A stretch of 64,000 nucleotides of DNA, from contig NC_030816.1 of assembly GCF_001704415.2 (NCBI RefSeq), positions 81,222,713-81,286,712 of the forward strand, written 5' to 3'. The position numbers and the translations under genes were made by a program. Source of the DNA: Capra hircus. Its lineage: Eukaryota > Chordata > Mammalia > Artiodactyla > Bovidae. The first letter of the stretch is position 1; each line of letters starts with the position of its first letter. The notes below the pieces were generated by a model, which saw only the letters and a program-made list of their open reading frames with translations, was not told the DNA's origin and did no database searches. Positions 22,156 through 34,543 of the stretch are shown piece after piece.

Positions 22156-22306
22156 GATGAGATGGCTGGATGGCATCAACAACTCAATGGACATGAGTTT
22201 GAGTGAACTCTGGGAGTTGGTGATGGACAGGGAAGCCTGGCGTGCTGCAATTCATGGGGTCGCAAAGAGTCGGACACACTGAGCAACTGAACTGAACTGA
22301 ACTGAT
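22156..22306 (+). mobile_element. BovB 3' end fragment
   Basis: Contains ATGAGATGGCTGGATGGCAT, GTGATGGACAGGGAAGCCTG and a CTGAACTGAACTGAACTGA tail. Confidence 0.88.
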
Positions 22307-23064
22307 ATATACATATATTCCATTTTAGAATACTAAATCTTGACAAAATGAATATTTTATATTCAGACTTGAAAAGCTATTTTCACTCTTCCTGCCACTG
22401 AGCTGCAGTCCAGGAGGAGAGGAACAACAAGCAAGGGAGTTGGTGAGGGTGAGCAAAGTGTGGTGATTAGCAGAGCTCCTGCATCCTGTTTCCGGATGAC
22501 TGGCTGGCACCCTGTTTAGACGGCACAGCACAAGCTCCGTGATACATAAATTGGAACAGCACCGTATATATGAATTCGCTTCACCCTGGTGGTCAGATAT
22601 ATGGTAACCATTTATCAAATTAAAAAGCGGAATCCTTTAAATGATCTTTATTTAACGGTGGCTGACATCTTAGAGGAATCCCCTTAAAACACCAACTTCT
22701 GATACCTACTGTTTCTTTTTTATCTGAGTCATAGCTTAAAATGTTTTAACCTGATGCCTGCTCCCACCTTCTCCCTATAATGACTCCTTTCACCAGTCAT
22801 TTTCCTTATAAGTGTTCTTGAGGATGAAATTCAAGGACATAAAGACTTAGTTAGATGGCTTCTTTCTATATTAATTTTCTTCCTAGAGTTTGAACCTGTG
22901 CAGAAATACAATCACTATGACAGCTGCCTCTTCAGTTTTTCCCTTAGCCACAACTAAATCAATTTTGAAAAAAATAACACTCTATAAATGTATCTCAAAC
23001 ACAGCCTTTTATTTATAATAAGTCTTTCGATAAGAAGGAAAGAACTAAAAAAGATGAGGTGACT
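22307..23064. other. Intronic DNA, nothing recognised
   Basis: Mixed AT-rich sequence. No exon or repeat family recognised. Confidence 0.4.
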
Positions 23065-23397
23065 TCAGTTCAGTTCAGTCTTTCAGTCGTGTCCAACTCT
23101 TTGCAACCCCATGAATTGAAGCACGCCAGGCCTCCCTGTCCATCACCAACTCTCGGAGTTCACTCAGACTCATGTCCATTGAGTCAGTGATGCCATCCAG
23201 ACATCTCATCCTCTGTCGTCCCCTTCTCCTCCTGCCCCCAATCCCTCCCAGCATCAGAGTCTTTTCCAGTGAGTCAACTCTTCACATGAGGTGGCCAAAG
23301 TATTGGAGTTTCAGCTTTAGCATCAGTCCTTCCAATGAACACTCAGGACTGATTTCCTTTAGAATGGACTGGTTGGATCTCCTTGCAGTCCAAGGGA
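23065..23397 (-). mobile_element. BovB 3' end fragment, antisense
   Basis: Begins with TTCAGTTCAGTTCAGTC and includes CGCCAGGCCTCCCTGTCCA and CTTGCAGTCCAAGGGAC, all reverse-complement BovB 3' sequence. Confidence 0.9.
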
Positions 23398-25239
23398 CAG
23401 ACTCCCCCAAAATGGAGAAAGTCAGCTACAGTTAACCAGCTCCCTAACGACCTTCTATCTTAGGTGGCTCATTATTCCTTTTGAATGGAAAATCTAACTC
23501 AAATTATCCATTCCAAATTCACTTTAATATTACAGCTGAAGGCAGGATTATGCCATACTACTATTGGTTACAGCACTTAGGAGGGAGGAAGCAGAAAATA
23601 AAGATGACCAGCGAGCAGCTGAACCAACACTGGTTGTAAACTAAGTCACCTGGACTTCCATCCCTAGCTCTCGATGCCCTTTCTCTCTCTAGGAATCCAG
23701 TTCAAATATTCTACCCTCTCCTAAATCTTTTACAATCTCTCAAAGAGAAGTCTTTTTAAAAATCTGCCACCACTGTGTACCTCTCTCCATTACAGGATTT
23801 ATCATACACAAACATAATTACTTAAGAAATTGTCACTCCAAAAGGAACACCTTTTATTTAACAGCATATCTTTATCCTCTAGCACAGAGCTTGGTACATG
23901 ATCAGGGATTCAGTCACTGTTCATGGTAGAAAACAATGAGGAAATAACTACAGAACTGAGTCAAGTAAGGCTCTGGGAGCTAACAAGTGAGAATGAGATG
24001 GAAATACAGGGCTGGAGAATCCACCTGGTGTGGAGTTTTGAATAAAGGGGTAAGGAAAATGGTGCCTATTTGGGGTTTTTTAGCAAGGTTGATACAATAA
24101 GTTTCAGATAAAGCTATGAGTAAACTAAAAGATTTCTTAATCCCTTCCAAAACTAGTATCTACCTTTACCAAGTTAGAACATAAAATTTAAAAAGAGTAT
24201 ACAGTGCTAGAAACACAGTAAAATAAATATGCAATGGCAGAAGGAATATTTTTATCCTTGGAAGTTATTTAAAATATTTTTTTTATGGAAAGTTTTAGAA
24301 AAAATAATCCATGTGCAAATGGATTTGAAAAAGAAAAAAAAAGATGCAATGAGGGTTGTGTTAATATTACAAGCAGCAAGCTGAGCATTATATAAACACA
24401 ATTTTTTTTAAATCTTGTGATTTAAAAATCGTACCATGCAAATTGTAGTTTTTAACAAATTAGTGGGCTGTGATTCTATTGCTCATAAATACACGCTCTA
24501 TCTAACTCTGTAATCCTCATGTGGGGGTCTTTACAAATCACAGAACCTGAAAGTATTTTCTTTCATCAGCAATAGTGGGACTGCTCGGGGAAGGACAAAA
24601 GCAGGGCCACAAAGCTCTGCTCTGTGAGTAGAACAAAGGCAGACCGTCAATTCAAAAAAACCCAGGGGCCACCTTCCTACTCATGGCGCTCATATACTGT
24701 AACATCAACTGGGGAGCTGCTCGTATTAGTCATTAAAAAGGAAAACATGAAAACATGGCACAAAGAAACTAAAATTCATTAACGTGTGTTTAAACACACT
24801 AAATCATATCTAAAAAGTGAGAAAGAGCCTATGGTCGAAAAATTAAACTAACTGCATAGGTGCTGTTTACTAAGTCAGCTCATTTATTCTCTGCAACTGG
24901 ACTAATAATACATATAATACTGTAGTCCTCAGTAACAACAGCCTTACCCATCCAAAAAAAAAAGAAGAATGTTTGTGTATGGAAGCTACTTTCAATTTGA
25001 GGTAGAAACTTAAGTTATCTTTATTTAAAAAAACTTCAAACTGCTAAAACAGATTTAATTTCACGTTGTAAAGGTTAAAGCTTAATTTGCCTCCATCAAG
25101 GCCATGAACAGGTTCAACAACAGCTGGGAACAGTAAAGAGGGGAAGGAGTGTCCCAGGTGGGGGAAAGGACAAGGCTCTGTTGCTAGAAAGAACACGCTC
25201 TTTCAGCAGGCGTAGACCTCTGACCACGACAAAGGATGA
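23398..25239. other. Intronic DNA, nothing recognised
   Basis: Long AT-rich stretch with A and T runs and no open frame of note on either strand. I see no recognisable repeat family. Confidence 0.45.
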
Positions 25240-25328
25240 GAGGAACAGCTAGACTCTCAACAGTGGCACTCCTGACATTTTGGAATAGACTATTCTTTGT
25301 GGCCTGTCCTATGCACTGTGGGATGTTT
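25240..25328 (-). mobile_element. MER5A hAT-Charlie DNA transposon, left part
   Basis: ACATTTTGGAATAGACTATT and TGTCCTATGCACTGTGGGAT match MER5A text, ending at GGATGTTTAGCAGC where a SINE interrupts it. Confidence 0.75.
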
Positions 25329-25503
25329 AGCAGCAGCCTGCAATGCAGGAGACGGGGGTTCGATCCCGGGGTCGGGAAGATCCCCTGGAAGACGAAATGG
25401 CACCCCACTCCAGTACTCTTGTCTGAGAAATCCCATGGACAGAGGAGCCTGGTGGGTACAGTCCATGGGGTCAAAAAAGTCGGACAGGACTTGCAACTAA
25501 ACC
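25329..25503 (+). mobile_element. Bov-tA SINE inserted in MER5A
   Basis: The SINE body begins at CTGCAATGCAGGAGACGGGG and ends at GTCGGACAGGACTTGCAACT. The normal tRNA-like head is missing. Confidence 0.85.
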
Positions 25504-25620
25504 ACCACTGACCTCCATCCATTAGATGCCCCCCTGCAGTTATGACGGCCGAGAGGACCTCCAGACACTGCCAGCTCTCTCTCGTGGCTGGGGGTGGGAC
25601 CCAGCAAAACTGCCCCCCAC
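25504..25620 (-). mobile_element. MER5A, right part
   Basis: ACCTCCATCCATTAGATGCC and CCCTGCAGTTATGACGGCC continue MER5A after the SINE interruption. Confidence 0.7.
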
Positions 25621-25959
25621 ACCTCCCCCACCCCAGCTGAGAATCAACAAGTTAAAGCATAAGCAGGGGCCGGGCCACAGAGGGACTCATAAACCGTATC
25701 AGAGAACCTGGAACATACTCTCAAGGGAAGAAGGAGCCACTGAAACAACACAGCGGCGTGATCAGATTTCACCCCGCAGAGCACCTCCTCCGTGCGAGGC
25801 TCTGGTGGGTGCCGAGGACACAGCAGGGAACGAGGGAAATGAGGGTGCCACCTTCTTAGAATTTAGGTTCTTTTCGCAAAGACAGAAACAGTTTCTAAGT
25901 GGTTAGTGTAACTTCATTTTGCAACAAGCATTATGAGGAAAAGAAAATCGGGCAACACC
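25621..25959. other. Intronic DNA, nothing recognised
   Basis: The 126-codon frame (25526-25906, plus) crosses the MER5A remnant and has no recognisable protein similarity. Not annotated as a gene. Confidence 0.4.
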
Positions 25960-27300
25960 AAAGAGGAACTGAGTGGAGGGAGTGAAGAGGCTCCTGCATT
26001 TGGACAATTAATCAGATAGTCTGGGGAAGTGTCTCTGAGGAGGGGAAATAAATCTGGGCTGAAACCTTAGATGGGCACATGGAACCAGCCGTGCAAAGAC
26101 CCAGGGAAGGAGTGTCCTGGGCAAAGCTAGAAAGGCTCTGTGCAGAAATAAGGCAGGTGTGCTGAAGGAACAAGAAGGTCCAGGGCCAGGTTAGTGTAGG
26201 GGATGGGAGGGGTCCTTGTCGGGGCTCAGGTGAGGTCAGGGAGGTTGGTGGGGCTACATCCTATAAGATTTCCTCAACAGGAGATGCTGAAGGGTTTCTA
26301 GATAAAGGAGTGACGTGATATGACTTACATTTAAAACATATCTGTGTGGGAAAAAATTCTAGGGAAAGTGAAGCTGAGATACTAGATAAGAAACCATTTC
26401 AATACACCAGGCAAAAATGGAGGTGGAGAGAGATGAAACAGCCGGGCTGTGTTTAGCAGCAGAGCTAACAAGCACTCATGGTTTAGATGAAGGGAAAGAT
26501 GGGAAATGAGAAAATCTAAGATGATTCTCTGCTGGGTTTTTGGCTTGAACGATTGGGGAGATGGGTGTGGCACTCACTGAAATGGAAGAGACTGAGGGAG
26601 GAGCAAGTTGGGGAGAAGGTAAGGAAACCCAAGAGTTCTGGTTAGGAGCTGGGGCTCTGACATGCCGTGAGACACAAGAGATGGACCACGTGTGGTTTCA
26701 AGGCAAATCTGAAGGTCAGGCTGGAACTGTATATGTGGACACTGTCAGACTGTAGATTGCTTTTAATCACCGGCACCAAGGACTGAGTTCAGATGGAGAA
26801 CAGGGGTCCAAGTATGCAGCCACCTGACACGCCAATGCTTCAGGGTCTGCAGGGGACGAGCCGGCAAAGGAGACACACACAAAGGGCGAAGTGAAAGGCG
26901 CAGAAGCCGAGAGACAGCATCCATGGAGGGGAGAAGGCTCACTTGTGTCAAACGTTCCTGAGAGATCAAGTAACAGAAGAGTAAAGACCAGACCTGGACC
27001 CGGCAACATGCAGGGCACCAGAGCCCTGACACCAGCAGTTTCAGGGGTGCTGGGAAAGAAGCTGGACTGAGGATAAACGGGGGAGGAAGTGGAGACAGGG
27101 ATCACAGGCAAGTCTTTCAGAATCTCTTCTATGACAGGAAGCAGGCAAATGGGCTGGTAGCCGGAGAAGACAAGACTTCTAGGTGGGAGAGACTAGAGCA
27201 CGTCTCTACACATTGCAGCAGAGGGAAGGCCATTGATCAGCAAAGGCTGGGGATAATTACGGGAGTGAGGTCCTCGGGCAGAGGCAGGTGGGAGGAGGTC
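25960..27300 (-). mobile_element. L2 (CR1-type) LINE reverse-transcriptase relic, antisense
   Basis: On the minus strand the frame 26767-27111 retains L2 ORF2 text such as LDLSGTFDTSEPSPLHGC and VSFAGSSPADPEA. It continues to YLDPCSPSELSPW. These match the L2 pattern of an FDTVDHSLL-like box followed by a FAGSS segment. Further upstream plus-strand text (GGAGTGACGTGATATGACTT, GGTTTTTGGCTTGAACGATT) also fits antisense L2. The copy is ancient and full of frameshifts. Its boundaries are approximate. Confidence 0.7.
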
Positions 27301-28109
27301 GAATGCCCTCGTGGGGGTGGGGCTTTGGTAGCAGCATCTCTTGGGTCTCACAGGCATGTCAAAAGGCCCACCATATCCATGGTATGGCTGTAGGCAGAGG
27401 TGATTGGTACAGCCTACCTCAGCTGCAGGCAGGTGTGGGGAAGATGAAGCCCAGCGTGTCCTAGCCGCGTGTGGAGAAAGACTACGGCAGGGCCAGGTGG
27501 GAGGCAGGCAGAACCAGCGTTAGCTATGATAAGATGCGTGGGGCAGGAAGGTGCCCCCAGCCACAGGGCTGTGGGGGCAGAGTAGCAGCAGAACTTGGTG
27601 ACACATCAGACTGAGGGGGGAGAAAGCGTGTGGTCATGAATAAAATCCAGCTTTTCAGTCTAGGCAGCACTGCTGGATGGCGGATGCTGCTGCCATTCAC
27701 CCAAGCGATGCTGGGAGTAGGCTGGAGGCTGAAACGGGAAGTAAATGACAGTTCAAGTGGAACCACACACGACCCCAGCAGGACATCCAAGATCAGTGTC
27801 CAGTCAAATGCGCCCACGAGCTAGGAGTTCAGGGGTCTGGCTGGAGATGCGGTCCTGGCAGTTGTCTGCATGAAGAGGAAGCCACTGGAATGAACAGAAC
27901 CATGGAGAAAATACAAGGGCAGAGGAGGAAACTACAGTAAACAGGGGGGTGGGAAGCGAAAAACAACAGCCAAAGCAGGGTCATGAAAAAGCACAAAAAC
28001 CACCAGAGCTTTGAAAGCCCCGAGTCTTGTCACAGCTAACATTGCTTAAAATTGTTAGAAGTATTTCAGTCAGGAAAACTACAGAGAATATTTCATATTC
28101 TGATTGATA
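27301..28109. other. Intronic DNA, possibly more antisense L2
   Basis: A stretch near 27815-27870 (GGAGTTCAGGGGTCTGGCTG) again resembles antisense L2. The rest is G-rich and unassigned. Confidence 0.4.
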
Positions 28110-28328
28110 AACTGAAAGTGAAAGTGTCTGCTGCTCAGTCGTGTCCGGCTCTTTGTGACCCCACGGACTACAGCCCACCAGGCTCCTCTGTCCATGGCAT
28201 TCTCCAGGCAAGAGTACTGGAGTGGGTTGCCATTTCCTTCTCCAGGGGATCTCCCCAACCCAGGGACCAAACCCAGGTCTCCTGCATCACAAGCAGATTC
28301 TTTACTGTCTGAGCCACCAGGGAAGCCC
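28110..28328 (-). mobile_element. Bov-tA SINE, antisense
   Basis: Runs from GTGAAAGTGTCTGCTGCTCA to GAGCCACCAGGGAAGCCC, a full-length reverse-complement element with little divergence. Confidence 0.93.
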
Positions 28329-28387
28329 AACTGATATATTTTTTTCCATAGTTTTAGATATTTGTAAGGGACTAACCAATAAGAGGT

Positions 28388-28488
28388 TGGAGCAGGAAAT
28401 GGCAACCCACTCCAGTGTTCCTGGCTGGAGAATCCCATGGATAGAGCAGGCTGGTGGGCTACAGACCATGGGGTCGCCGAGGGTCAGA
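28388..28488 (+). mobile_element. Partial Bov-A SINE
   Basis: Contains GGAAATGGCAACCCACTCCA, GGAGAATCCCATGGATAGAG and ACCATGGGGTCGCCGAGGG. It lacks the tRNA-like head. Confidence 0.8.
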
Positions 28489-29914
28489 GGTGAAGGAGTA
28501 GGTGCCTCTGAACAGAAAGCTTAAGGGGAAAGAGTGCGCTCTCAGGTCTTCACCCCACAGCACTCTGGCCAGAGATCAGCTCACATGAGCCCAGTTTTCT
28601 ACGCTCAGGCAAGAAAGTAAGGACAAAGGAAAGGAGAACACGCGACACCGAGGCTGCCAGCCCTCCAGTGGCGTTAAGACTGATAACGCTCTTCAGGTAC
28701 TTAGGCCTGATTTGGGTCAGGCCTGGAACGAGAAGGCTTCTGAGGCAGGGCTTATCTTCCCTGGTAACTGTTGCACATTCTTACTGTAATATGCTGGGGG
28801 CCCTATTTTACTTATAGAAGGAAACTGATGGGTTTTCAAAAGAGGAATCTTGCCAATATGCCAAAACAGCTGAATCCCTTCTTCCTTCCTCCCTTGGCTT
28901 TAAAAAAGAAAAAGAAAAAAGAAAGAGTACATCAGTCACTATCTCCCATTTTAAGCAGAGCAAGCCCCTTTGATTCGGTCTCCCTGTCACCCAATTGCTT
29001 CTCCATACTCACAGAGTGCCTCTCACCACTGGGAGGCCCAGCCCATCAGAGCTGCCCTGGAATGGGAAGGAAGGGGTACAGAGATGTTCTTGTCACCTCA
29101 GACCTGAATTTAACTGGTACACAGTGCCACTTCCAATTAATTTAAAAACGATTCTAGGAAAAACATTCCTCAACACTTAAGCTGTTTGAAGGCCCGAGAG
29201 CTTGACAGATGGAGCCATTTCTGCAAGGTCATGATGACGTGTTCTGAGTGGTCAAGGAGGTACCATCAGGAAGAGGAAGCCAGGCTGGGGCTGCTGACAG
29301 GCGGTAAGCAGAATAAGAAACTGAAGCTCTCTTCCTGGAGGCAGAAGCTGGTAGAAATCTCTGGAAGCACTTAAGCTAGACTAGGCGAGGACACAGAAAA
29401 ATGTTTCAGCCTCTTTTCAGACTTCCCCTGCAGACCACTCAGAAGTGGCTACCAAGAAACCATTTGCCAGGAGACTCCAATTTGTTTTTAATCTTTAACC
29501 TAAACCAATGAATAGTATATAGCAAGAAGTCTGCTTCCTTCTCAGATATCTTAGAAGTGGAAAACTCTAAAGCTTTCCCTTAGTTTTATTTTACATATGG
29601 CATTTGAGCATTCACCCTACAATGCTGCTTTCATCTGAAACATAGTGAAAGAATAAATGCACTTAATATGAGATACACCAGAATGTTGGTAAAAATTGAA
29701 ATAAGCAAAAAGTCAAGAGATCTGACTGTAATTAGCAAAAGCCCTCAAGCTGGTCATAAGGTAATTAAGAAGTGGGCCTAAATATTAATATAAAAGTATT
29801 CCTAGCAACAGCTACCAAAAAGAGACTGGAGAAAGTAAGTTTTATTAGAGTACATCCCATATTGTCTCAGAGATGAGGTGTAACAGTCCTTCCTGTAAAA
29901 GATCTTTCTTAGAA
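28489..29914. other. Intronic DNA, nothing recognised
   Basis: No exon or repeat family assigned. A purine-rich A/G stretch lies at about 28900-28930. Confidence 0.4.
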
Positions 29915-30680
29915 TACATTCAGATGGCCCACAGGCACATGAAAAGGTGCTCAACACCGCTCATTACTAAAGAAATGCAAATTAAAACTACAATGAGGTA
30001 CCACCTCAGACCAGTCAGAATGGCCATCATCAAGAAGTCTACAAATAACAAATGCTGGAGAGGGTGTGGAGAAAAGGGAACTCTCCCACACTGCTGGTGG
30101 CAATGCTGGTCCAGCCACTATGGAGAACAGTACGGAGGGTCCTCAAAAAACTAAAACTAAAAAACAGAGTTGCCATTATGATCCAGTAATCTCACTCCTG
30201 GGAATATATTAACAGAAAACTGTAGCTCAGAAGGAGACACGCACCCCTAAATTCACAACAGCACTATTTACAACAACCAAGACATGGAGACAACCTAAAC
30301 ACCCAGCAACAGATGCGTGCATAAAGATACGGTACACACGTACACAATGGAATATTACTCAGCCAGAAAAAAGAACAAAACAATGCCACTGGCAGCAACA
30401 TGGATAGATCTAGAGGTTATCATATTGATAGTAAGTGAAGGAAGTCAGAAAGAGAAAGACAAATACCAAAGGATCTCACTTCTATGTGGAATCTAAACCA
30501 TGACACACAGGAACTTACCTACAGAACAGAGGAAGGGAGCCGACTTGCAGCTGCAGGGGCAGGGAGGGCTGGCTTGGGAATCTGGGACTAGCAGCTGCAA
30601 ACTAATATACAGAGAATGGATACACAAGGTCCTACTGCAGGGCACAGGAACTGCATCAATATCCTGTAAGAAGCCATAAT
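29915..30680 (+). mobile_element. L1 LINE, ORF2 C-terminus and 3' end
   Basis: L1 text includes AGAAATGCAAATTAAAACTA, AATGAGGTACCACCTCAGAC, ATGGAATATTACTCAGCCAG and TATGTGGAATCTAAACCATG. The 3' part is rich in CAGCTGCAGGGGCAG-like sequence. The frame is broken. Confidence 0.88.
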
Positions 30681-30721
30681 GGAAAAGAACTTATTAAATA
30701 AGATCTCCCTTAGACCAGGAA

Positions 30722-30922
30722 AGGGCTTTCCTGGTGGCTCAGCTGGTAAAGAATCCGCCTGCAGCGCAGGAGATCTGGGTTCGATTCCTGGGTTGGGAAG
30801 ATCCCCTGGAGAAGGGAAAGGCTACCCCCTCCAGTATTCTGGCCTGGAGAATCCCATGGACTGTAATAATCCATGGGGTTGCAAAGAGTCGGACATGACC
30901 AAGTGACTTTCACTTTCACTTA
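30722..30922 (+). mobile_element. Bov-tA SINE
   Basis: Starts GGGCTTTCCTGGTGGCTCAG and ends GAGTCGGACATGACCAAGTG plus a pyrimidine-rich CTTTCACTTTCACTT tail. Confidence 0.93.
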
Positions 30923-31129
30923 CAACAGGAAAAGTCAAATGACAACTTTTAGAGAGATGTTTAAAATATGTTTGTTTTAACATGTTTAACTTTTAGTTTT
31001 TTAAAGAAAAAGAGGTCTGGGCTTTTGAGAAAAAAGCAACCTATATTAAATGAAGAAGATTGGGGCTGTAGAGTAATCGCAGATCATTCCCATAAAAGCC
31101 TGTACAGCAGCAGGGTCTTCAGAGAGACA
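30923..31129. other. Short intronic spacer
   Basis: Nothing recognised. Confidence 0.35.
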
Positions 31130-31740
31130 GGTAAAAGGAGACATTTTCCATATGTCAGACTGGCAAAACTTCAGAGTAACGAAAGCCACTAATGGCAAGG
31201 AGGCTAGGCAACTTGTATACATTGCTGATATCTTCTAAATTTTATACATTTTCCTGGGGGGACATTTTAACAACAGATATCAGAAACATTTTTAAAAAAA
31301 TACACTTTGATTCAACAATAACATCTTGTCTTTAGAACACATTTCTTGACAAAACACAGTACAGAAAGACGTGTGCCCACAGAGGTTCACCGTGGCGCCT
31401 GAGAGCAAAAAATCACAATCCAAACGCCGCCGGCTGCCCAGGTAAATCACAACTCACAGCTGAGCACCACACAGCCATTAAAAGCAATGGAGACTGAGGC
31501 ACTCTACGGTGCAAAGATGTTCCTGTGACTATTCAGTGAAAAAAGTTCTAGAGTAGTACAATAAAAAAATATTTTACAATTATACGAACATGCCTATACA
31601 AGGTCTAAACGGATGTTTCTACTCTAACAAGTGATTACAACTCAGAGATTTCTGGTGATTTTTTTTTAACTTTTCTGCATTGACTTTTTAAGCAATAGGT
31701 ACATTTTTTTTTACAAAACACAAAATCATCTTTGTTTAAC
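31130..31740 (+). mobile_element. Old L1M-type LINE remnant
   Basis: CACACAGCCATTAAAAGCAA, TATTCAGTGAAAAAAGTTCT and ACATTTTCCTGGGGGGACAT fit the 3' part of an ancient L1M element. It is strongly diverged. Confidence 0.55.
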
Positions 31741-32811
31741 GAAAGATAGGTCCTAAATATTTTTCTTTAAAAATAAATACCAATATATATAAATAAAAAC
31801 AAATACCTCTTATCCCATGGTTTAAAAAAAAAACATTTATAAATTGATTTTTAAATTAAAATCTTGGGACAACTTAAGTATTTCACAATAAATGAAAATG
31901 TTTCCATTCATGGTTTTATTACTATCAAGGTTTTAGCTCCTGTGAAGACAACTGTAAGTGACTTGTAAATTTTAACTATACCAAGTACCATGAATATATT
32001 CTATACAAACTACAGTAAATGTTAGCAGTGGGTGATTCTGACCAGTATTTTGAGATAACCTCACCTCAAATAAATGTAGAACACAGGTCCATTAGGCATG
32101 AAAAGCTATAATGATTTCTATCATATTAGTCAGGAATTTTTTATACACCAAATGCTTTTCCTTCAAAGGGAAGGAAAAAAAGACCAAGACAGTCTAACCA
32201 TAAATATGCTCAACCTCTCAGTCTATACCAACTACAAACAATAAAAGGTAAAGAAGTTACCGTTTAAACAACTGTAGGTGGCACAGTTTTTCTTTTGACA
32301 ATTGAGGGGTCACCAGTTAATATCACTAATGCCCTTATTACCTGCCTGAAAAGCATTTACTCTCCACAAGTCTCTAAACTTAACATGAACCCATACTAAA
32401 TGTTCATTCTTTCCACAGTTCAGATGCTGTGATAAAATAATCACATGATAAAATACCATAATTCAAAGTAATTGATGAGCCCATTCTGAGCAATCAGGCC
32501 ATGCCCACAGCTGGTGAGCAGGGTGGAGTTGGTGTGGTGATGCCAGGCTGGACCTGCACTGATTCTGACTCGAAGGTAGGCAGGGGTCCCACTTTAAACC
32601 CTGGGCACCCTGATCTGCTTCAGCTGGCTGACAAGACAGCTTCCACTAGCTCTCTCCTTTTCTGGAATCTCTTCTTAAATGATCTACCATTGTGTAAATT
32701 AAAATTTTTTCTTTATATCTGATACATTAAACATGTTCCATGTGGAATGAACTTCTACACTAACTCTGAATAAACAACGAGTAAATCCAAAATATTTCTA
32801 AGAAACTGAAG
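31741..32811. other. Intronic DNA, nothing recognised
   Basis: AT-rich. The 73-codon frame at 32501-32722 has no recognisable similarity. Confidence 0.4.
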
Positions 32812-32823
32812 AGCTTTGCTTTA

Positions 32824-33158
32824 GGGCTTCCCTGGCCACTCAGTGGTAAAGAATCCACCTGCCAACGCAGGAGACACTGGGTTCGACCCCAGACCCAGGA
32901 AGATCCCAGAGGCCGTGGATCAGCTAAGCCCGGGGGCCACAATTATGGAGCCCACGTGCCGCAACTACTGAGGTCTGCACGTCGTAGAGCCCGCGCTCCC
33001 CACTAGAGAAGCCGCCACAGTGAGAAGCCTCTGTACCGGGAAGGCAGTGCACCACAGCCAGAGAGCAGCCCCCGCTCACCGAAACCACAGAAAGGCCCCC
33101 GCAGCAACCAAGACCAGCACAGCCCAAAACAAAATAAGTGGAAAAAAAAAAAAAAAAA
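32824..33158 (+). mobile_element. CHR-2 tRNA-derived SINE with 12-bp target-site duplication
   Basis: The head GGGCTTCCCTGGCCACTCAG is followed by the CHR body (CCGCAACTACTGAGGTC, AGCCCGCGCTCCCCACTAG, AGAAGCCGCCACAGTGAGAA) and an A tail. Flanking AGCTTTGCTTTA occurs identically at 32812-32823 and 33159-33170. Confidence 0.93.
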
Positions 33159-33170
33159 AGCTTTGCTTTA

Positions 33171-33451
33171 AGCATTTTCAACATGGTCCCTTTTAGGCCA
33201 GCAGATGGAGCTGTGAATTAAAACAGGGAACGCGAGCTGCTCTAGGTCAGCCACTAGAGGGCACCCTTTTTCATGGAACTGGTTTATACCACAGATTTAT
33301 TTACAATTTAACTATCTGAAGCAGGAATTGATTCTGATTTACATGTGTTTATCTAGAATGACCATCTCAATACTATGTGAATGCAAAGGCTGGGACCATT
33401 TTTGCTCAACATTTTTTGACTAAAACTTTTCCTTCCTCACAGAAGAATGAT
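33171..33451. other. Intronic spacer
   Basis: No feature recognised. Confidence 0.35.
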
Positions 33452-33460
33452 ATTTCCTAG

Positions 33461-33968
33461 TTCAGTTTAGGCACTCAGTTGTGTCCGACTCTTTGCGACC
33501 CCATGAATCGCAGCACGCCAGGCCTCCCTGTCCATCACCAACTCCCAGGGGTCACCCAAACTCATGTGCATTGAGTCGGTAATGCCATCCAGCCATCTCA
33601 TCCTCTGTCATCCCCTTCCCCTACCCCCAATCCCTCCCAGCATCAGAGTCTTTTCCAATGAGTCAACTCTTTACATGAGGTGGCCAAAGTACTGGAGTTT
33701 CAGCTTCAGCATCAGTCTTTCCAATGAACACCCAGGACTGATCTCCTTTAGGATGGACTGATTGGATCTCCTTGCAGTCCAAGGGACTCTCAAGAGTCTT
33801 CTCCAACACCACAGTGCAAAAGCATAAATTCTTTGGCGCTCAGCTTTCTTCACAGTCCAACTCTCACACCCATACATGACCCCTGGAAAAACCATAGGCT
33901 TGACTAGACGGACCTTTGTTGGTAAAGTAATATCTCTGCTTTTTAATATGTTACTTAGGTTGCTCATA
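33461..33968 (-). mobile_element. BovB LINE 3' segment, antisense, with 9-bp target-site duplication
   Basis: Reverse-complement BovB 3' sequence, with the minus-strand frame reading SRDITLPTKVRLVKPMVFPG. Direct repeats ATTTCCTAG flank it at 33452-33460 and 33969-33977, showing a 5'-truncated target-primed insertion. Confidence 0.92.
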
Positions 33969-33977
33969 ATTTCCTAG

Positions 33978-34421
33978 TAAGAGGCAGTAAATAGTAATAA
34001 AATTTCATCCCTGGAATCAGGGCAACCTCATGGTTATCATCAAAACTCTAAATGCAGAACTGAAATATATACCACATTGCTCTCCATAAGCCTCAGAGCA
34101 GAGTCATCTAACAAGAATTTCCTTGGAAAATCACTCATACTGTCCACCAGGGAGCTCTGTCTTAGCTCAGTGCCAGGCTGAGGGAAGGCCCACATTTGTC
34201 TTTTGAATAAACAAATTAATAAACACTGCGGCTTTTAAGAGATGTATCCTAAAAAATTACCAGTGGGTTCGTTTTTCTGTGAGACTTCTCAGACATGGCA
34301 AAAGTGCCAATCTAAAGAATCAATAGTGCCAATCAGAAAAGAATTCGGCCCCTCAGATATTTTATGTAAGTAATAATCTCTAATCAGTGCCATAAAACAA
34401 AAAGTTCACATCCTAGAAACT
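33978..34421. other. Intronic DNA, nothing recognised
   Basis: No exon or repeat family recognised. Confidence 0.4.
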
Positions 34422-34433
34422 AAAATAGCACAG

Positions 34434-34532
34434 CTAGGGGACACATGTACACCAGTGGCTGATTCCTGTCAATATATGGCAAAAACCACAATACTGTAAT
34501 TAGCCTCCAATTAAAATAAATAAATTTTTAAA
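34434..34532 (+). mobile_element. Short L1 3' end with target-site duplication
   Basis: GGACACATGTACACCAGTGG and AATTAGCCTCCAATTAAAAT match the ruminant L1 3' end. AAATAGCACAG flanks it at 34423-34433 and 34533-34543. This is an extremely 5'-truncated insertion of about 100 bp. Confidence 0.85.
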
Positions 34533-34543
34533 AAATAGCACAG

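Noticed and set aside
25526..25906. 126-codon plus-strand frame
   Set aside because: It starts inside a MER5A remnant and has no similarity or splice support.
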